From contig NC_056407.1 of NCBI RefSeq assembly GCF_905147365.1, forward strand, positions 10,620,001-10,684,000: a DNA stretch of 64,000 nt, read 5' to 3'. This document shows, piece after piece, positions 34,033 through 46,528 of this stretch; positions within the stretch are counted from its first letter, which is position 1, and each line of letters begins with the position of its first letter. Origin of the DNA: Aricia agestis (Eukaryota > Arthropoda > Insecta > Lepidoptera > Lycaenidae). The translations under genes and the position numbers were made by a program. A model generated the notes under the pieces. That model did no database searches, was not told the DNA's origin, and saw only the letters and a list, made by a program, of their open reading frames with translations.

Positions 34033-34124
34033 TCTCCTATATATTATTATGTCTGAGCATGTGGCGATAGCTTAGAATCAATAACAATTAACTGATTACG
34101 GCTCCGGCCCACCTGTGCCGTTCG

Positions 34125-34153
34125 ATTAGCCACGTGACGTGCACGTGACTAAT
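34125..34153. promoter_or_regulatory. Palindrome with two CACGTG E-boxes
   Basis: ATTAGCCACGTGACGTGCAC continues to GTGACTAAT: a 29-bp near-palindrome with CACGTG at 34131-34136 and 34142-34147, starts 11 bp apart, i.e. on the same helical face. CACGTG is bound by bHLH factors such as Clock/Cycle, USF and Myc. It lies in a GC-richer, non-repeat stretch (34090-34180). Function is inferred. Confidence 0.35.
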
Positions 34154-35776
34154 GGCCGCTCGCCGGTTATTGAATGAAGCTGAAATTCTGAATTTTGGTA
34201 GAAAATTTCACCTACATTCAGATTCAATTGGACAAGTGGAGCATATTAACATAGTAATAGTAATAACACAAATTAGTATATTATGCGAAAGTATGTCTGT
34301 TACTTTTACAAGATGAAGCCGCTGATTTGGATAGTAATTGGTATGGAGGTAGGATGTGTTCCCGCGTCAATCAAATTATGCATGACGTAGCGAACGAATA
34401 AAAAGTCATGATATTTATTTATAAAGGTATGTATTTAACTCAAGACTCTTAGAAATAAAATACTTCAGTAACAAGATAAGTTTAAAGCGCAAACACGACC
34501 CTTCCCTGGAAAATTTGTACCGCGTCTCCAAAGATTTGTTCCCTGTCAAGTCCCGAGGTGAACTTGAACATAATTTTCCAGCCAACAGTATCAAATCACC
34601 ATAAACCTATCTCCGCTCGATATGGACTGTTCCCCATAACGGACTGGAGCCACAGTATAAATATCACATAGTAGAGTAATGCAGTCGTGTCCTTGAAATC
34701 AATCTAACTCTACATAGCGACAAGATTGACGCGCGTGCGACGTTATGCTTCATTGTTTTCGTATCTAAAGCTATCTGAAATCACACGAATGTTCGACGTG
34801 CGCCCGATTAGATCAGTTTAATATGAAGGTACTCTACTGTTTATTCTCTATACTGTGCTATAGTTCCATGCCGAATGACGTATCGAGAATTTACGCCCTG
34901 ACCTTTGGGACTGTTTTGGTATTTAGATTAAATATAGCACTATAAGGGCACCAGTGTCAAAGGTAATAAACGTAGTGTTTTGGTCTGTGGAGCCGTTTTT
35001 GCTTAATGCAGTTATGAAATCCACGAATAATAATTCAAACAATATAATAGACAACTTTTTAAAAACTGTACAAATCATATAGTCTTTGTTTCCCAGCCCA
35101 GTGCTTCCATCAAGAACTTTCCATCTTCCCATCTTCATATCCCAAGTAGCATTTTAGGATCTATATTATCGTAAGTTTAATGGTCCACATGTACTTCCCA
35201 AGATATACAATAGCAGTATATCCGGATATAAAGCTATTAAACTACCAGTTTGGGCACAAGTTAGGCAGCCCTAAGTTCACTATCGCCGTATATCATTTAT
35301 CAAAATCGTATCAGTAGTTCAGGTTCTACGTTAAAACAAAGACAAACACTAACATACAAAAGTAGAGTATCAAAATCGTCATCCTTATAGATTTGCCGTA
35401 GACGGTAAAAATTATAGTAAGTATCAAACCGACAGAAAATAAATAGACCGTACGTCTTATTGTAACTGTTAATGCTTTTAATATCGCAGCGAGAACGTGT
35501 CGACGCGAGGAAATTGAGATAATAATCGTAACAACGAGGCGGCAAGAATGATGTTTTTAATTGAACATCAAAAATTATAATATCTCGAGGTGTGAGTTAT
35601 GTTATGATTGTATGTAAATACACTGCAATATATTATTGCCTTTGTATGTATGATTGCTGTAACAAGGAGCATAGACTCTACATAAAGTAGCTTTTCCTAC
35701 TCTTACAAATTGAAGGTTTTGTTCACCACTTGGACATGAATTCGAAAGTATTTTTTTATATATTTCATCGTCTTAT

Positions 35777-36082
35777 GCTAAGTACTCACATTGAAGGTTT
35801 TGTTCATGTCCAAGTGGTGAACAAAACCTTCAATGTTATTGCTTGATCGAGCAATAACGTCGAGCAAAACCCGCGGCTCGGGATTTCTTCCACACATTCA
35901 GCATTGCTCGATAGTTTTATTCTAAATCGATATAATATTTAATTCCATCGAGCCGGCTCGTTGTCAGCCTTCGAGCGGCTCGATGCGAGCCTTCGAGCTG
36001 TGAGTTTTGCGGTCCACACAGTAATTATTATTACTCGATTTGGAGTAAAATTATCGAGCAAAACCGCATGTAAGTACTTAGC
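35777..36082. mobile_element. MITE-like element with nested hairpin (GCTAAGTACTCACAT ends)
   Basis: The ends GCTAAGTACTCACAT and ATGTAAGTACTTAGC are inverted repeats, and the interior contains repeated TCGAGC/GCTCGA words and TCGAGCAAAAC. Same family as 56471-56659. A hairpin (35791-35835) built from TTGAAGGTTTTGTTC is inserted near the left end, and its longer mate lies outside the element at 35710-35739. Confidence 0.55.
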
Positions 36083-36501
36083 ATTAGGATGGTATTTTGG
36101 AAAATGAACATGTGTATGAAATTTCAAGGTTTTAATTATGCTATGTCTAGAGATGGATATGGATAGATAGCTTTGGTAATATTTTCGCACATAACATCCG
36201 TTTGCTTTCATTCTCAATGAGTAGACTTAATACGATTTTATGATTTAAGTGACTCGATAAACAACTACATAGTTCACGTAAAGATTTCATCGTAATTTAA
36301 TAGCAGCTCCTATTACGGACACAGGTTAGCCGGCAGACTGAGGTAACACGGGGCTTGTCAAAGCCGCCTGCTATAAATTAATAATACACGCCTGATGTAT
36401 AGCCACTGTGTTACTGTGTACTGCAGTATGTACTTTACCGTTACTACCTTTCTTCCTTTATAATTTTGTAGCTACATGTTTACATCGCTATAAAATTAAT
36501 A

Positions 36502-36711
36502 CTAGCTGTTTGACCGAGCTTTGCTCGGTATTCGATAAAACACGAAAAAAATGTCATTTTCTAAAAATGATTCCTAGCTAGATCGATTTATCGGCCCCGA
36601 AACCCCCTATATACTAAATTTCATAAAAATCGTTGGAGCCGATTCCGAGATTCCAAATATATATTTATATATACAAGAATTGCTCGTTTAAAGATATAAG
36701 ATTAGATACCG
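36502..36711 (-). mobile_element. Helitron-like element, fourth family, minus strand
   Basis: Reads at the plus-strand left edge ACTAGCTGTTTGACCGAGCT; hairpin CCGAGCAAAGCTCGG plus CAGCTAG on the minus strand. Body matches 27061-27260. Confidence 0.7.
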
Positions 36712-36779
36712 ACACACGTTATTCTGGCGCGTCAAACAATAATCAATACTAATATTTTATTTTCCAAATTGTGTCCTTC

Positions 36780-36900
36780 GCCGGTTCTTGTCGGGGGGGG
36801 GGGGGTTCCCGAACCGGTGGTAGGCAACGTAGTTTCTTCGTTCGACTTTCAAAAAGTGTATCATGATACCCATTTTGAATAAAAAGATATTTTATTATTT
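36780..36900 (+). mobile_element. LINE 3' UTR fragment
   Basis: GCCGGTTCTTGTC, a 13-G run (36793-36805), GTAGGCAACGTAGTTTCTTC, GACTTTCAAAAAGTGTATCA and GATATTTTATT match the 3' UTR following the LINE ORF tail at 46181. 5' truncated. Confidence 0.65.
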
Positions 36901-37058
36901 ATGTCTGTCTATCTGTCTGTTACCTCTTCACGCCCAAACTGCTGAACTGATTTTGCTGAAGTTTGGAATGGAGATACTTTGAGTCCTGGGAAAAGACGTA
37001 GGAAATTTTTATCCAAGAAAAATGTACGGCTCCCGCGCGATAAACGAACTTTGGCGCT
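36901..37058 (+). mobile_element. Helitron-like fragment (Lep1-type)
   Basis: Begins in the (CTGT)n array and continues TTACCTCTTCACGCCCAAAC to GATAAACGAACTTTGGCGC, where it is truncated; abuts the LINE tail upstream. Confidence 0.65.
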
Positions 37059-37605
37059 TTTTTTTAAATTATACCAATAAATGTTAAGAAAATTTTGCCC
37101 GCAATTTTTCCAAAATTGCTCAACGTAAAAAAGCCCTGAATTGATTTTGCTTATGACTGACGCCACATAGTATTTAAGCCCATTTGCACTTGGTATACAC
37201 ATGTATGTTTTACATAATATAGAGAGTTTGTCCCTATCCGATACGTTGTCTTTACAGACAAGGACAAATCATTATAATTTATATAACAATTTACGACTTA
37301 CGTATATATTATGTATAATGTGTATCCTTATTTCCTAATTACAAAAAAGGAAACAATATAAATAAATAACCGCTCGGAACGCGTGTTTTACCTCATTCAA
37401 AAGCTATTGACTCAGGGTACAATGTTTCATAGATCGGGTCGTGATAAATGCATTCATTTGCTCGAAGATTATTCAATTATCTACGAGCCATTGAAAAGTT
37501 TACCTCAATTAATTTCCTTAATTAAAACTTGTTAACGCTGTATGCGGCCGTCTGACAGATGTACTCGCCTGATTGTGGACATTTTGCTTTCTATTGTAAT
37601 GATAT

Positions 37606-37931
37606 ACGTGGGAGAGCCATGCTTCGATACGAATGGGCCAGCTCGACCGGAGAAATACCACGTTCTCACAGAAAACCGGCGTGAAACAGCGCTTGCGCTG
37701 TGTTTCGCCGAGTGAGTGAGTTTACCGGAGGCCCAATCCCCTATTCCCTTCCCTACCCTCCTCTATTCCCTTCCCTTCCCATCCCTACCCTCCCCTATTA
37801 CCCTATTCCCTCTTAAAAGGCCGGCAACGCACTTGCAGCTCTTCTGGTGCTGCGAGTGTCCATGGGCGACGGAAGTTACTTTCCATCAGGTGACCCGTTT
37901 GCTCGTTTGCCCCCTTATTTCATAAAAAAAA
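37606..37931 (+). mobile_element. SINE-like repeat S1, copy 6
   Basis: Full length, ACGTGGGAGAGCCATGCTTC to CCCCCTTATTTCATAAAAAA. Confidence 0.85.
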
Positions 37932-38520
37932 TCTTCGTTATAATTTGTTTATTTAACTCGCAATTAATGGAAAAAGTGATAGCCAACTGGGTACTATTTC
38001 CTAATTTTTCATGCGTTTATTTAGTTCATAGTAGTCACCTATTGGCGATTTTCTTAACCTAATTAGCTTTAAAAACTAATCAAAAACTATTTTGGTTACC
38101 TTCAAGCAGTCACATAATTAACCATAATATTTTATCGCGAGTAAAATATCTTTGAATTGATGAAGCATGTTCCCGGAGGCATATTTAATTATGGTTGTGA
38201 GAGATATGGGTTGTTTTTTCTACGCCCTATAAATATTCAAACCGCTTCTGAATGTGTGAGTTATGAGTTTCTTTATGATGTTTCGGCTCTGATTTGTTTT
38301 GATTGAAAATTCCTTTGAAAAAGATTGATTGTTCTATATGATAAAGAGGCTCCCCATGATTGGATTAGGCTGTGAGGGTTCGCAAAGTTTGATTTGCTCC
38401 AATATTAATTGCGAATTTCTATGGTCGCGGGGAAGTATTCCGTTACCCTAAGTTGGTTAAATTAATTCCTCTCGTTTCTGAGATTTGATCGTTATTAATT
38501 GTGTATTTTCTACTGACTAA

Positions 38521-38678
38521 CGGCCATTCCCAATATTTGATCTATCTCTGGTTTTGCCCTACTAGAGATAGGAATAGCTCACAATTGACATAAAATATAT
38601 GTCTCTAATGTCTAATGTGAGCTATTCCTATCTCTAGTAGGGCAAAACCAGAGATAGATCAAACATTGGGAACGGCCG
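38521..38678. mobile_element. 158-bp MITE with ~63-bp TIRs, TAA duplication
   Basis: CGGCCATTCCCAATATTTGA to CTATTCCTATCTCTAG at the left is mirrored to CGGCCG at the right with few mismatches; TAA at 38518-38520 and 38679-38681. Only ~30 bp of loop. Confidence 0.8.
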
Positions 38679-38912
38679 TAAGGCACCATAAATTGTAAGA
38701 ATGACAGCTCAGTTAATCTTTGGCTATGGATTGGGTAGATTAACATTTTTTACTTCAAAGACTTTCAAAGATAGATTTTTTCAGACTTTTCGGAGCATTA
38801 TTTAAAAACCATTGGTGGTTGATGGTATTAACATTATACTTTCATTGGAAAGTCACTCGTTTCGTGCTGGAACCGTTCATTTTGCAACGGTAAAAAGTAA
38901 CCTAGGTTTCTA

Positions 38913-38960
38913 CATGGTGTCATTTAAAAAAAAAAAAAAAAAAAAAAAACATGGTGTCAT
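38913..38960 (+). repeat. Poly(A) tract flanked by an 11-bp direct repeat
   Basis: CATGGTGTCAT at 38913-38923, then TT and 24 A (38926-38949), then CATGGTGTCAT again (38950-38960). This is the layout of a retrotransposition target duplication with nothing but a tail inserted. Confidence 0.75.
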
Positions 38961-39894
38961 CTCTACGTCTGTGCTTAATTTCATTATATTAGTTCAGTAA
39001 TTTCGCAGCCAATTAGACTTAAATATGATGTTATTCAGTACTATAGACTATAGATAGATATGGAAAACAACTGTAGTCTCTGGCACATTTAAATATTATC
39101 TAGTGGTAAAAGCAAAATCTAATACCTTACCGCGTTGAGATATGGATGTTCCCGACGATTGTCGGTAATTCTCATTTCATTGGGAAGCCCTTCGAGGTAC
39201 AATTGTACAGCCCTACATTACTGCGAGCCACTTTTAGCGCTTGTTATGCATAAGAAGACGTAGATAAAGATTACAATATCACAATTTTGAAGCGTACAAA
39301 TTGACAGACAATTATTTTATAGCTGTACGTAGTGAACAGGCGTGAGTTTCACCTTAAATAGCCTACGGACTTCCTTTAAGATCGTTTTAGTAGTACACAT
39401 TTTGAATTACTTGGAGTAAAGTGCGAACCTCGAATATACTTAAAGTACCAACGACTTTTCAAAAATATAATTGATATTTAAATTACTACTATTGTTCGCA
39501 ATTTTGTTGCATTATAAAAACTTCTTTTGATGATCAACATCGCTATGTAATCCCATATTTTTTTTTAAAATTAATTCTGAGCTTTTGGCTTTTCGCTTTG
39601 GTATCGAAACTATCGGATGCAACTTGACTTAAGTCCCAGTAAAGACAACAGGGAAGCGTACACAAAGCCTTCAGCATAAAGCCACAGTGAAAACAAACAA
39701 TGTTCTGGAATTGCAGGGTGGGATATAACATAAGATTGACTTGCATCACTGTTTACTTGATTTACAATACAAATCAAAACCTGCATACATTGTTGTTTTT
39801 GAATTAAAGTAGAGAATAGAAAAAGGAAAATGGTTGTTACAGAACTGATACTTATTCGTATAATATCTTAGTGACATGATTGACATAATTTTAT

Positions 39895-40219
39895 ACGTGG
39901 GAGAGCCATGCTTCGGCACGAATGGGCCGGCTCGACTTGAGAAATACCACGTTCTCACAGAAAACCGGCGTGAAACAGCGCTAGCGCTGTGTTTCGCCGA
40001 GTGAGTGAGTTTACCGGAGGCCCAATCCCCTACCCTATTCCCTTCCCTACCCTCCCCTATTCCCTTCCCTTCCCATCCCTACCCTGCCCTATTACCCTCT
40101 TAAAAGGCCGGCAACGCACCTGCAGCTCTTCTGATGCTGCGAGTGTCCATGGGCGACGGAAGATGCTTTCCATCGGGTGACCCGTTTACTCGTTTGCCCC
40201 CTTATTTCATTTAAAAAAA
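39895..40219 (+). mobile_element. SINE-like repeat S1, copy 7
   Basis: Full length from ACGTGGGAGAGCCATGCTTC to CCCCCTTATTTCATTTAAAA. Confidence 0.85.
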
Positions 40220-42398
40220 TGCATTTTGTATATTAATTAAAGCTTAAAATTAGAGCAAGCATTCACATAGCATTTACTCACTTGACATCAATGACTTAAA
40301 AATGCATGGCTCTTGTGGGAGCCGCTTTAGTGCACACGAAGTCGCCAAGACCATCCAGTTGTAAGTTTCTTTCCCACATAAGAGCAGTAGTCGCAATACA
40401 AATGATACACAGTAAACCACCTTCACACTAAACAGAAGACACTAAGCGCATGCACACATAAGTCTGATTTCAGGTGACCTTAACTATCAAACATTGCTCG
40501 CGTATTAAACTTATCTCTAAATTAAAAGGTTTAGGGAACTTAGCGAGGTGTGCGAAGCAATTTTAAATGAGCCATTCAAAGGAATGCCTATTCCAATTCT
40601 GGCTGCCCATCCAGACGTTGCCAATGCCATGATTGTCAATTTATTGTGTAGTAAATAAAGATCATCTTTGAGCCGTGTTGTGAATGTGAACTAGCCCTTA
40701 GATTTCAAGGACACTTCAGAGTTAGTCTACTATACGATACTGTGGCTAAAGTGTTGGATACAGCAGTGAACCAGCCCCGGGGTCGGAGCACGGAGCATTA
40801 GCTAGTCACGCGCTGGATGGTATTTCTCATTAGGACGCCGGTAAACAAGGACACTTCGACGCTTACTAATGTCCCCGCGTTACAGTTTTATGACTATCAG
40901 CCTATTCCAACTTGTCGAATGATCCTGAGTAACGCGCTCGTTATAAATTACGTCCAACGACCATACTACACGCGCGATAAATATCTTTCTGTACCATTGC
41001 TTTTTACGCCGTAAATTATGGTAACTTCTTTTGTTATGAAAATATTTTGACAGTGTAATTCTATATTTTATGAGTCATGACGTTTTTACTTAAATGATCT
41101 ACGCTTGATGTGGAATGGTAATCCGTAAAATATAACCGGGGTAGGACCTTGTCCACTGTACCTTTTAACAGCCATGGAAATGTAAAAGTAAAGTTATGGA
41201 ATGGTGTAGACTGTAGAGTTGCAGGAAAGAGAATTTCCTTGCCACGGTGTAATTGAATAGCTTGATCGAATTTGATGAAAACGCTCCGTTTTGCGGGGTT
41301 TATTTTTACCGAATTTACGTGGATCATCTAGATGACAAACAATACCTGGCAATATAGATAAGGGTGAAGTCCGAATGCGGTCATATACCAATAAAGCGAG
41401 AGTAATTAATTCCATTCAGCCGTGACCGCAGCCATATATTTATCCACCAATTGAAACGTCCCGGTTGTCTGCGAGCTATTTCCGCAATTTCAAAATGTAC
41501 AGATCGTGTTCCGACAATAGGTTGTATCGCGTCTCGGACTTCGGTTCCTCGGACGGAGCCCTTATGAGAAGGACGTAAGGGTGATTATTCACTCCGAGGT
41601 AAGCCCTGGAGTATAATCAGGGTACTGTTAGCCCGCTCCGGGCTGAGCTAGGCCAGGCTAGCCTGTAATATGCGTGCGAACGATGCGATCGTCCGTCCAT
41701 CGCATGCGTAATATCCGTGGCCAACTTGCATTATGCGTATTACGATTTGCAAAGGTGTTCGTCTTGTTAGATCGAGGAGATACGGATGCAATATGCCTGT
41801 ACGATTTAACGTTTCAAAATGATCGCGAAAGGTTTTATTAAAATGTTCGTAGTAGTAATATGCGTGCTGACTCTCCGCGGACAGGATTTGCAATTATTAT
41901 GGATATTTTTTTTATAATTTAAAAATTTAGTTTTTGCGTAGAGTTAACGATTTATTTTAATGTACAGTTCAATTTGTATTGCTTATTTTAATGTTGTCGC
42001 CACACCTAAAGTCTACTTTAGGGGATGTCTGGCAGCGGGAAGCAATTATTTTCAAAAGTATTAGCCAGTAACAGATAAGATTTTACTTCAGCCGTGAGTC
42101 GTGACCCAACAATGTCGATCACTCGAATCATCCCAACAAAATAACGTGGGTCATCTATGAATCAATATCTCTGGTACATCAAGCCTCACGTAGCCATAAA
42201 CACGTCAAGCTCAGTATTTACATAACTGCAATATTATGTGGCCGATGTAGACAATTACTCATTTACGACATGGAGCCGTGCCATTGACATTATCTGACCC
42301 CGGCGAGTACGTTGATCATGACCTCGTCCGAGCCCTTGCGATGGGAGTCTTCTGCAAATATTTACTATCATACAACCTTCCGAGGAAACGAGCTTTAT
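40220..42398. other. Non-repeat DNA with a GC-richer island at 41450-41890
   Basis: No convincing exon. The island has short palindromes (AGCCCGCTCCGGGCT, CTAGGCCAGGCTAG), CpG-rich words and a donor-like GAGGTAAGC near 41597 on the plus strand. It could be promoter, enhancer or an untranslated exon; nothing ties it to a gene. Confidence 0.25.
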
Positions 42399-42572
42399 CT
42401 TCTAATATATCAAATTCTCGTGTTTGTGCGCGAACTCCTCCAAAATGGTTCAACCGATTTTAATGAAATTTTGTAAGTACATTCGTTAGGTCTGATAATA
42501 TGTTTTTATCTACTTTTTATATTGATACTAGAAATAATTTATATGGCGAAACAATGTTTGCCGGATCAGCTA
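42399..42572 (+). mobile_element. Helitron-like element, second family, shortened copy
   Basis: Starts TCTTCTAATATATCAAATTC, contains CTCCTCCAAAATGGTTCAAC and ends AATGTTTGCCGGATCAGCTA. Lacks the middle of the longer copies at 13034 and 43412. Confidence 0.65.
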
Positions 42573-43411
42573 ATCAATAAATATATTGTTAGGAGAACGT
42601 CGACATTTTTATAAAAATTACACGAAGTATTGATATTTTTTGTATCGTTTTGCATGATTTATCAATAATTAAATTATTATGTAATGCGTAACATTTCGTT
42701 TGAGGCATCTCTACGAATCTAGTACTCTTATCTCCCTAGTAAAGTGTTCGTTAGGACCCTTTCTACTCTCTGGTCTCTACGTTGGGCCATGTCGATTACC
42801 CATAATAATTATTACCATTATGATTGTGAAATTAGTCTGTCTCAAGTACAATTAACTATCATGCTCTGTATGTTACGAACAATTATAGAGTATGTATTGA
42901 TTATAATATACCAACGTGAAAGCTGCATTTGCTCTACCTAATCAAAAAAAAAAAAACATTTTTTATTTTTTAAAGCGTGCAAAGTCTTATCTCAAAGTTC
43001 TCTAAGCCCCATAAATCATAATTTAAGAAAATGAATAAAGTTTGTCTCCAAACTCACGTGATTATATCTACACGATGTCACAAGCTACACGGGTTATAAA
43101 TTCATTAGACTTCGTTAATTTATGTTTATTAAGATAAAATTAAGTAACTTCAGCCAAGTAATAAACAATGTAACGAGAAAGAGTTAAGGGAGAAAGGTTT
43201 TGTCACAAACTTGCAAACTGTGGAGTTTTGAATTAATTATAATATGCTTTATTAATTACGGAGTATAAAATATAATGAACAGTAGAGTAAGCTGCGTCCT
43301 TGAAATCAAACGAAACATAGAGAAGTTTGACTTGCCACGTGGCATCCATTTGTCTTGTTTCTGCCATACTTCAAGTTATTCGTTACGCCATAATATTTTA
43401 GGTATATTACT

Positions 43412-43722
43412 AGCTGTGCCGACAATCGTTTCTTTGCTATATAAAGTATTTCGCCCGTATTATTTTATTGAAGTGACTAAATAAGTATGTCACCATGGCA
43501 GCGTCCATCGCTATCCCGTCGCAGAAACAATGGTCGCGGTAAGTCTCGAGTTGTAATAATTTACTATTATTAATTCAACAAATGCACTTATCAATATAAA
43601 AAGTACCCAATAGCCGATTCTCAGACCCACTGAATATGCATATAAAACTTGGTTAAAATCAGTAAAGCCGTTTCGGAGGAGTACGCGGCCTAACATTGTG
43701 ACACGAGAATTTTATATATAAC
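43412..43722 (-). mobile_element. Helitron-like element, second family, minus strand (empty site)
   Basis: Minus-strand copy of the 13034-13613 element, from ATAAAATTCTCGTGTCACAA to GCCGACACAGCTAG. It lacks the 172-bp foldback and so serves as the empty site for it. Confidence 0.7.
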
Positions 43723-45231
43723 ATGTTATATAAAATTAGCACTGTGCAATTACACAGTAGTTAATTACTTACACCCCTGTAAGTGAGCTTTGAACTGTGC
43801 TGTGTCGCAAGCGATTGTGTTCTGCACCTATGATTAATAGCTAGTCGGACGTTTTCAGATCGACTCCTTTGTGGCTGACAAATTACGCGACCACCGTTAA
43901 CGTTTACTTACAACTTGAATATTTATCGATTTAATAGCAGTCGCATTGTTATGCTTGGAATGATTTGCGTTCAGCAGCCTGTACTCTGATTCTAAATATT
44001 ATTTAAATACAGTGTTATGCACGATTTGTTTCTTGTGTGACATTAATTAAATAGTGGAGAAATACTGTTATCTTTGAGGTTTCTAATGTGATGTCATAAA
44101 TAATTACATTTTTTTCCGCTTACATTGCAAACGCAGGCAGAACCCTACGAGATTTATCAAAATAATGTACTAAGTATGAAAAGGTCTACAGAAAACTTCG
44201 CGGTGGAATATGTCTATCTCTTATGGATATCCCACAATAACATTTTTTTGTCATTTACTTTTAATTTCAAATAAATCAGATTATACCGCGACTCGCGAAC
44301 ATGCAAATCCCTAAGTGTGGAATTGTTAACATAAATTCTATGTTTGATTTGTAATTTACTGGCCGGATCTAGTTTTGGTTGACACCTTTCAAGTTGGGGC
44401 TAGTTACTAGCATAACCCTTAGCAACTCTTTGCTGTAAGTGGCTTGTACAGCTGGCACGAGCACGACTAAGTTGTTCCGCTGTCATTGCGTAAGTCGTAT
44501 TGGTAATAATTAACTAATCACCAATACTAATTATCGTGCATATTTGCATAAATATCTAAGCATTTTGTTAGTGCCAATTAATTTTTATTATTTTCCGATG
44601 TACAAGTAGTAACTTTGATTAAATACTGTACCTACCTACTATATATATTGGATGCTTATATTATGACTGAGCGAGGTAAATATAATATTGTACCGAGTTA
44701 TTACAATAACTTAAAATATACAATAAACTTTAGTAAGTCACCGCAAAATCACAAAATTAACAAAAATATGATCCATTATGAGAGTACGACTCCATTTGTA
44801 ATTAACTCTTGAACAAACCGTCTCAGTCTATAAATTCAATTATTCGCTATAATTTTTCATTGGAACATTCGCGTTCATGTAATAATACATTACCGGCGAC
44901 GAACATTTTATTAGGGCCGGTACACAAAGGCAGGCACAGGAATAAACACTTATAAATCTCGTCTGGGTTTATATTTAATCACCGCGGCCCTCACAATGCG
45001 CACGTTTGCAGCTGAAGTCTGAATTATTTTAATCCGCGCACCGAGATCTTTTCAACTTGCTCGAGCCTAGTAAATAAGCTTAGCGGATACTCGCTCTCAT
45101 CCCTTTGAAACGAACGAATCTGTCACGGGTATTATATTTCGATTCAAAATAAACAATTACATATTTCATTCAGGGAATGCAATAATTGGTTTTAAAGTTT
45201 GTGATTTTATACAGAAGAAAATTAACTATAC

Positions 45232-45408
45232 ATACTAATATTATAAAGTTTGTTTGTGTGTCTGTCTGTCTGTTACGTCTTCACGCCTAAATCGCTGAAC
45301 CGATTTTGCTGAAATTTGCTATGGAGATACTTTGAGTCCCGGGAAGGGACATATATACTTTTTATCCCGGAAAAAGTACGGTTCCCTCGCGAGCGGGTGT
45401 CATCTAGT
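45232..45408 (+). mobile_element. Helitron-like element (Lep1-type)
   Basis: CATACTAATATTATAAAG start, CTGT array, CGAACCGATTTTGCTG-like core, TTTTTATCCCGGAAAAAGTA and terminal GGGTGTCATCTAG. The 129-codon minus-strand frame overlapping it (45273-45662) is not a gene. Confidence 0.75.
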
Positions 45409-46180
45409 AATTGATAATAATTTCGTAGAAAATCAAACATACCTTTGGTTCTTTTGCCGTGATGTGTGAAGAAGGAAAAAGAACGTAGAAGCACTTTCAC
45501 TGTAGTATCAGCACATAGAAGAACAGAAGCTGATGCAAAGACACAAAGAAGACAAGAAATATTTAAAAAACAAAACTTGGTATTGCAGGCAGCAGTCGGT
45601 AGAAATAATAATAATAATTCATTAGTAGGAGAATGATTGATGATACCGACGTTTATGCTCAATACACACTCACATCATATTATTTAATGTAGATAAATGG
45701 ATTTCAATTAAAACTTTTAATTGAGTTTATTTTATCCTCAGATCTGTCAGTATAAATAAACGATATGCAGAAATGTACCGACCAAGATTACCTAGCCGTC
45801 TGAGAGTAAGCTCATGTGAAAAGAAACCTTAAGTGAACCTTAGCCTATTTGAGGTAATTTTTTCTTAAGCGGATTATGAAGCCTTCTGAGCTTATCCTAT
45901 TAATGCGGTTATTAAGACTAAGTATAAGAAAATATACGTGATACTTTTTATTTTGTTTTTGAAAGATGCATGTTGCCACTAAGCTTTTCAGATTATTAAA
46001 ACTATTGCTTTAATTCCGTTCCGTTTTTCCGTTTTCTGGTACCTGTAACACAAATCCTTCAGGTACTTAGCACGGGGCCAGACTGATGTGGTGTGAAGCG
46101 TCCATAGATATTTTTATTTATTTATTTAATTTTCAGCCACTCAAAAAACTTGAAGGTGTTTAAAATAGTACTATTATAAG

Positions 46181-46528
46181 ATGTCGTCTTTTGAATCTCT
46201 AAGAGAAAAATTTAAAGAAATAAGAATTCTGACCGTCGCATCTCAATACATTTTGGAAAATCTCTTATAAGTTAGAAAGAACATAAATATTTTCAAAAAG
46301 AAAAGCGATAATCATAATGTAAATACTAGAAATAAGAATAAGTTAGCAATACCAATGTTCAGACTAGCCAATGTAAGCAAATCCTTTAAAGGCCTATACA
46401 ATAAAATCCCAGAAAATGTTCAAAATCTTCCTTTAGACAAATTTAAAAAAGCAGTTAAAGAGCGTTTGTGTGCTAAAGCGTATTATAAAGTCAATGATTT
46501 CATCGAGGACAGCACACCTTGGGAATAG
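46181..46528 (+). pseudogene. LINE ORF2 C-terminus (non-LTR reverse transcriptase tail), broken
   Basis: The frame 46181-46528 encodes the typical C-terminal end of insect non-LTR retrotransposon ORF2: ESLREKFKEIRILTVASQYI, then VRKN, a TRNKNK step, and FKGLYNKIPENVQNLP followed by FKKAVKERL. One in-frame stop (TAA 46268-46270, codon 30) interrupts it; the terminal stop is TAG 46526-46528. Jockey/CR1-like by pattern, clade not certain. 5' truncated, with its 3' UTR following. Confidence 0.8.

Noticed and set aside
45273..45662. 129-codon minus-strand open frame
   Set aside because: About a third lies in a Lep1-type Helitron; the rest shows no domain and the frame is not preserved in other copies.
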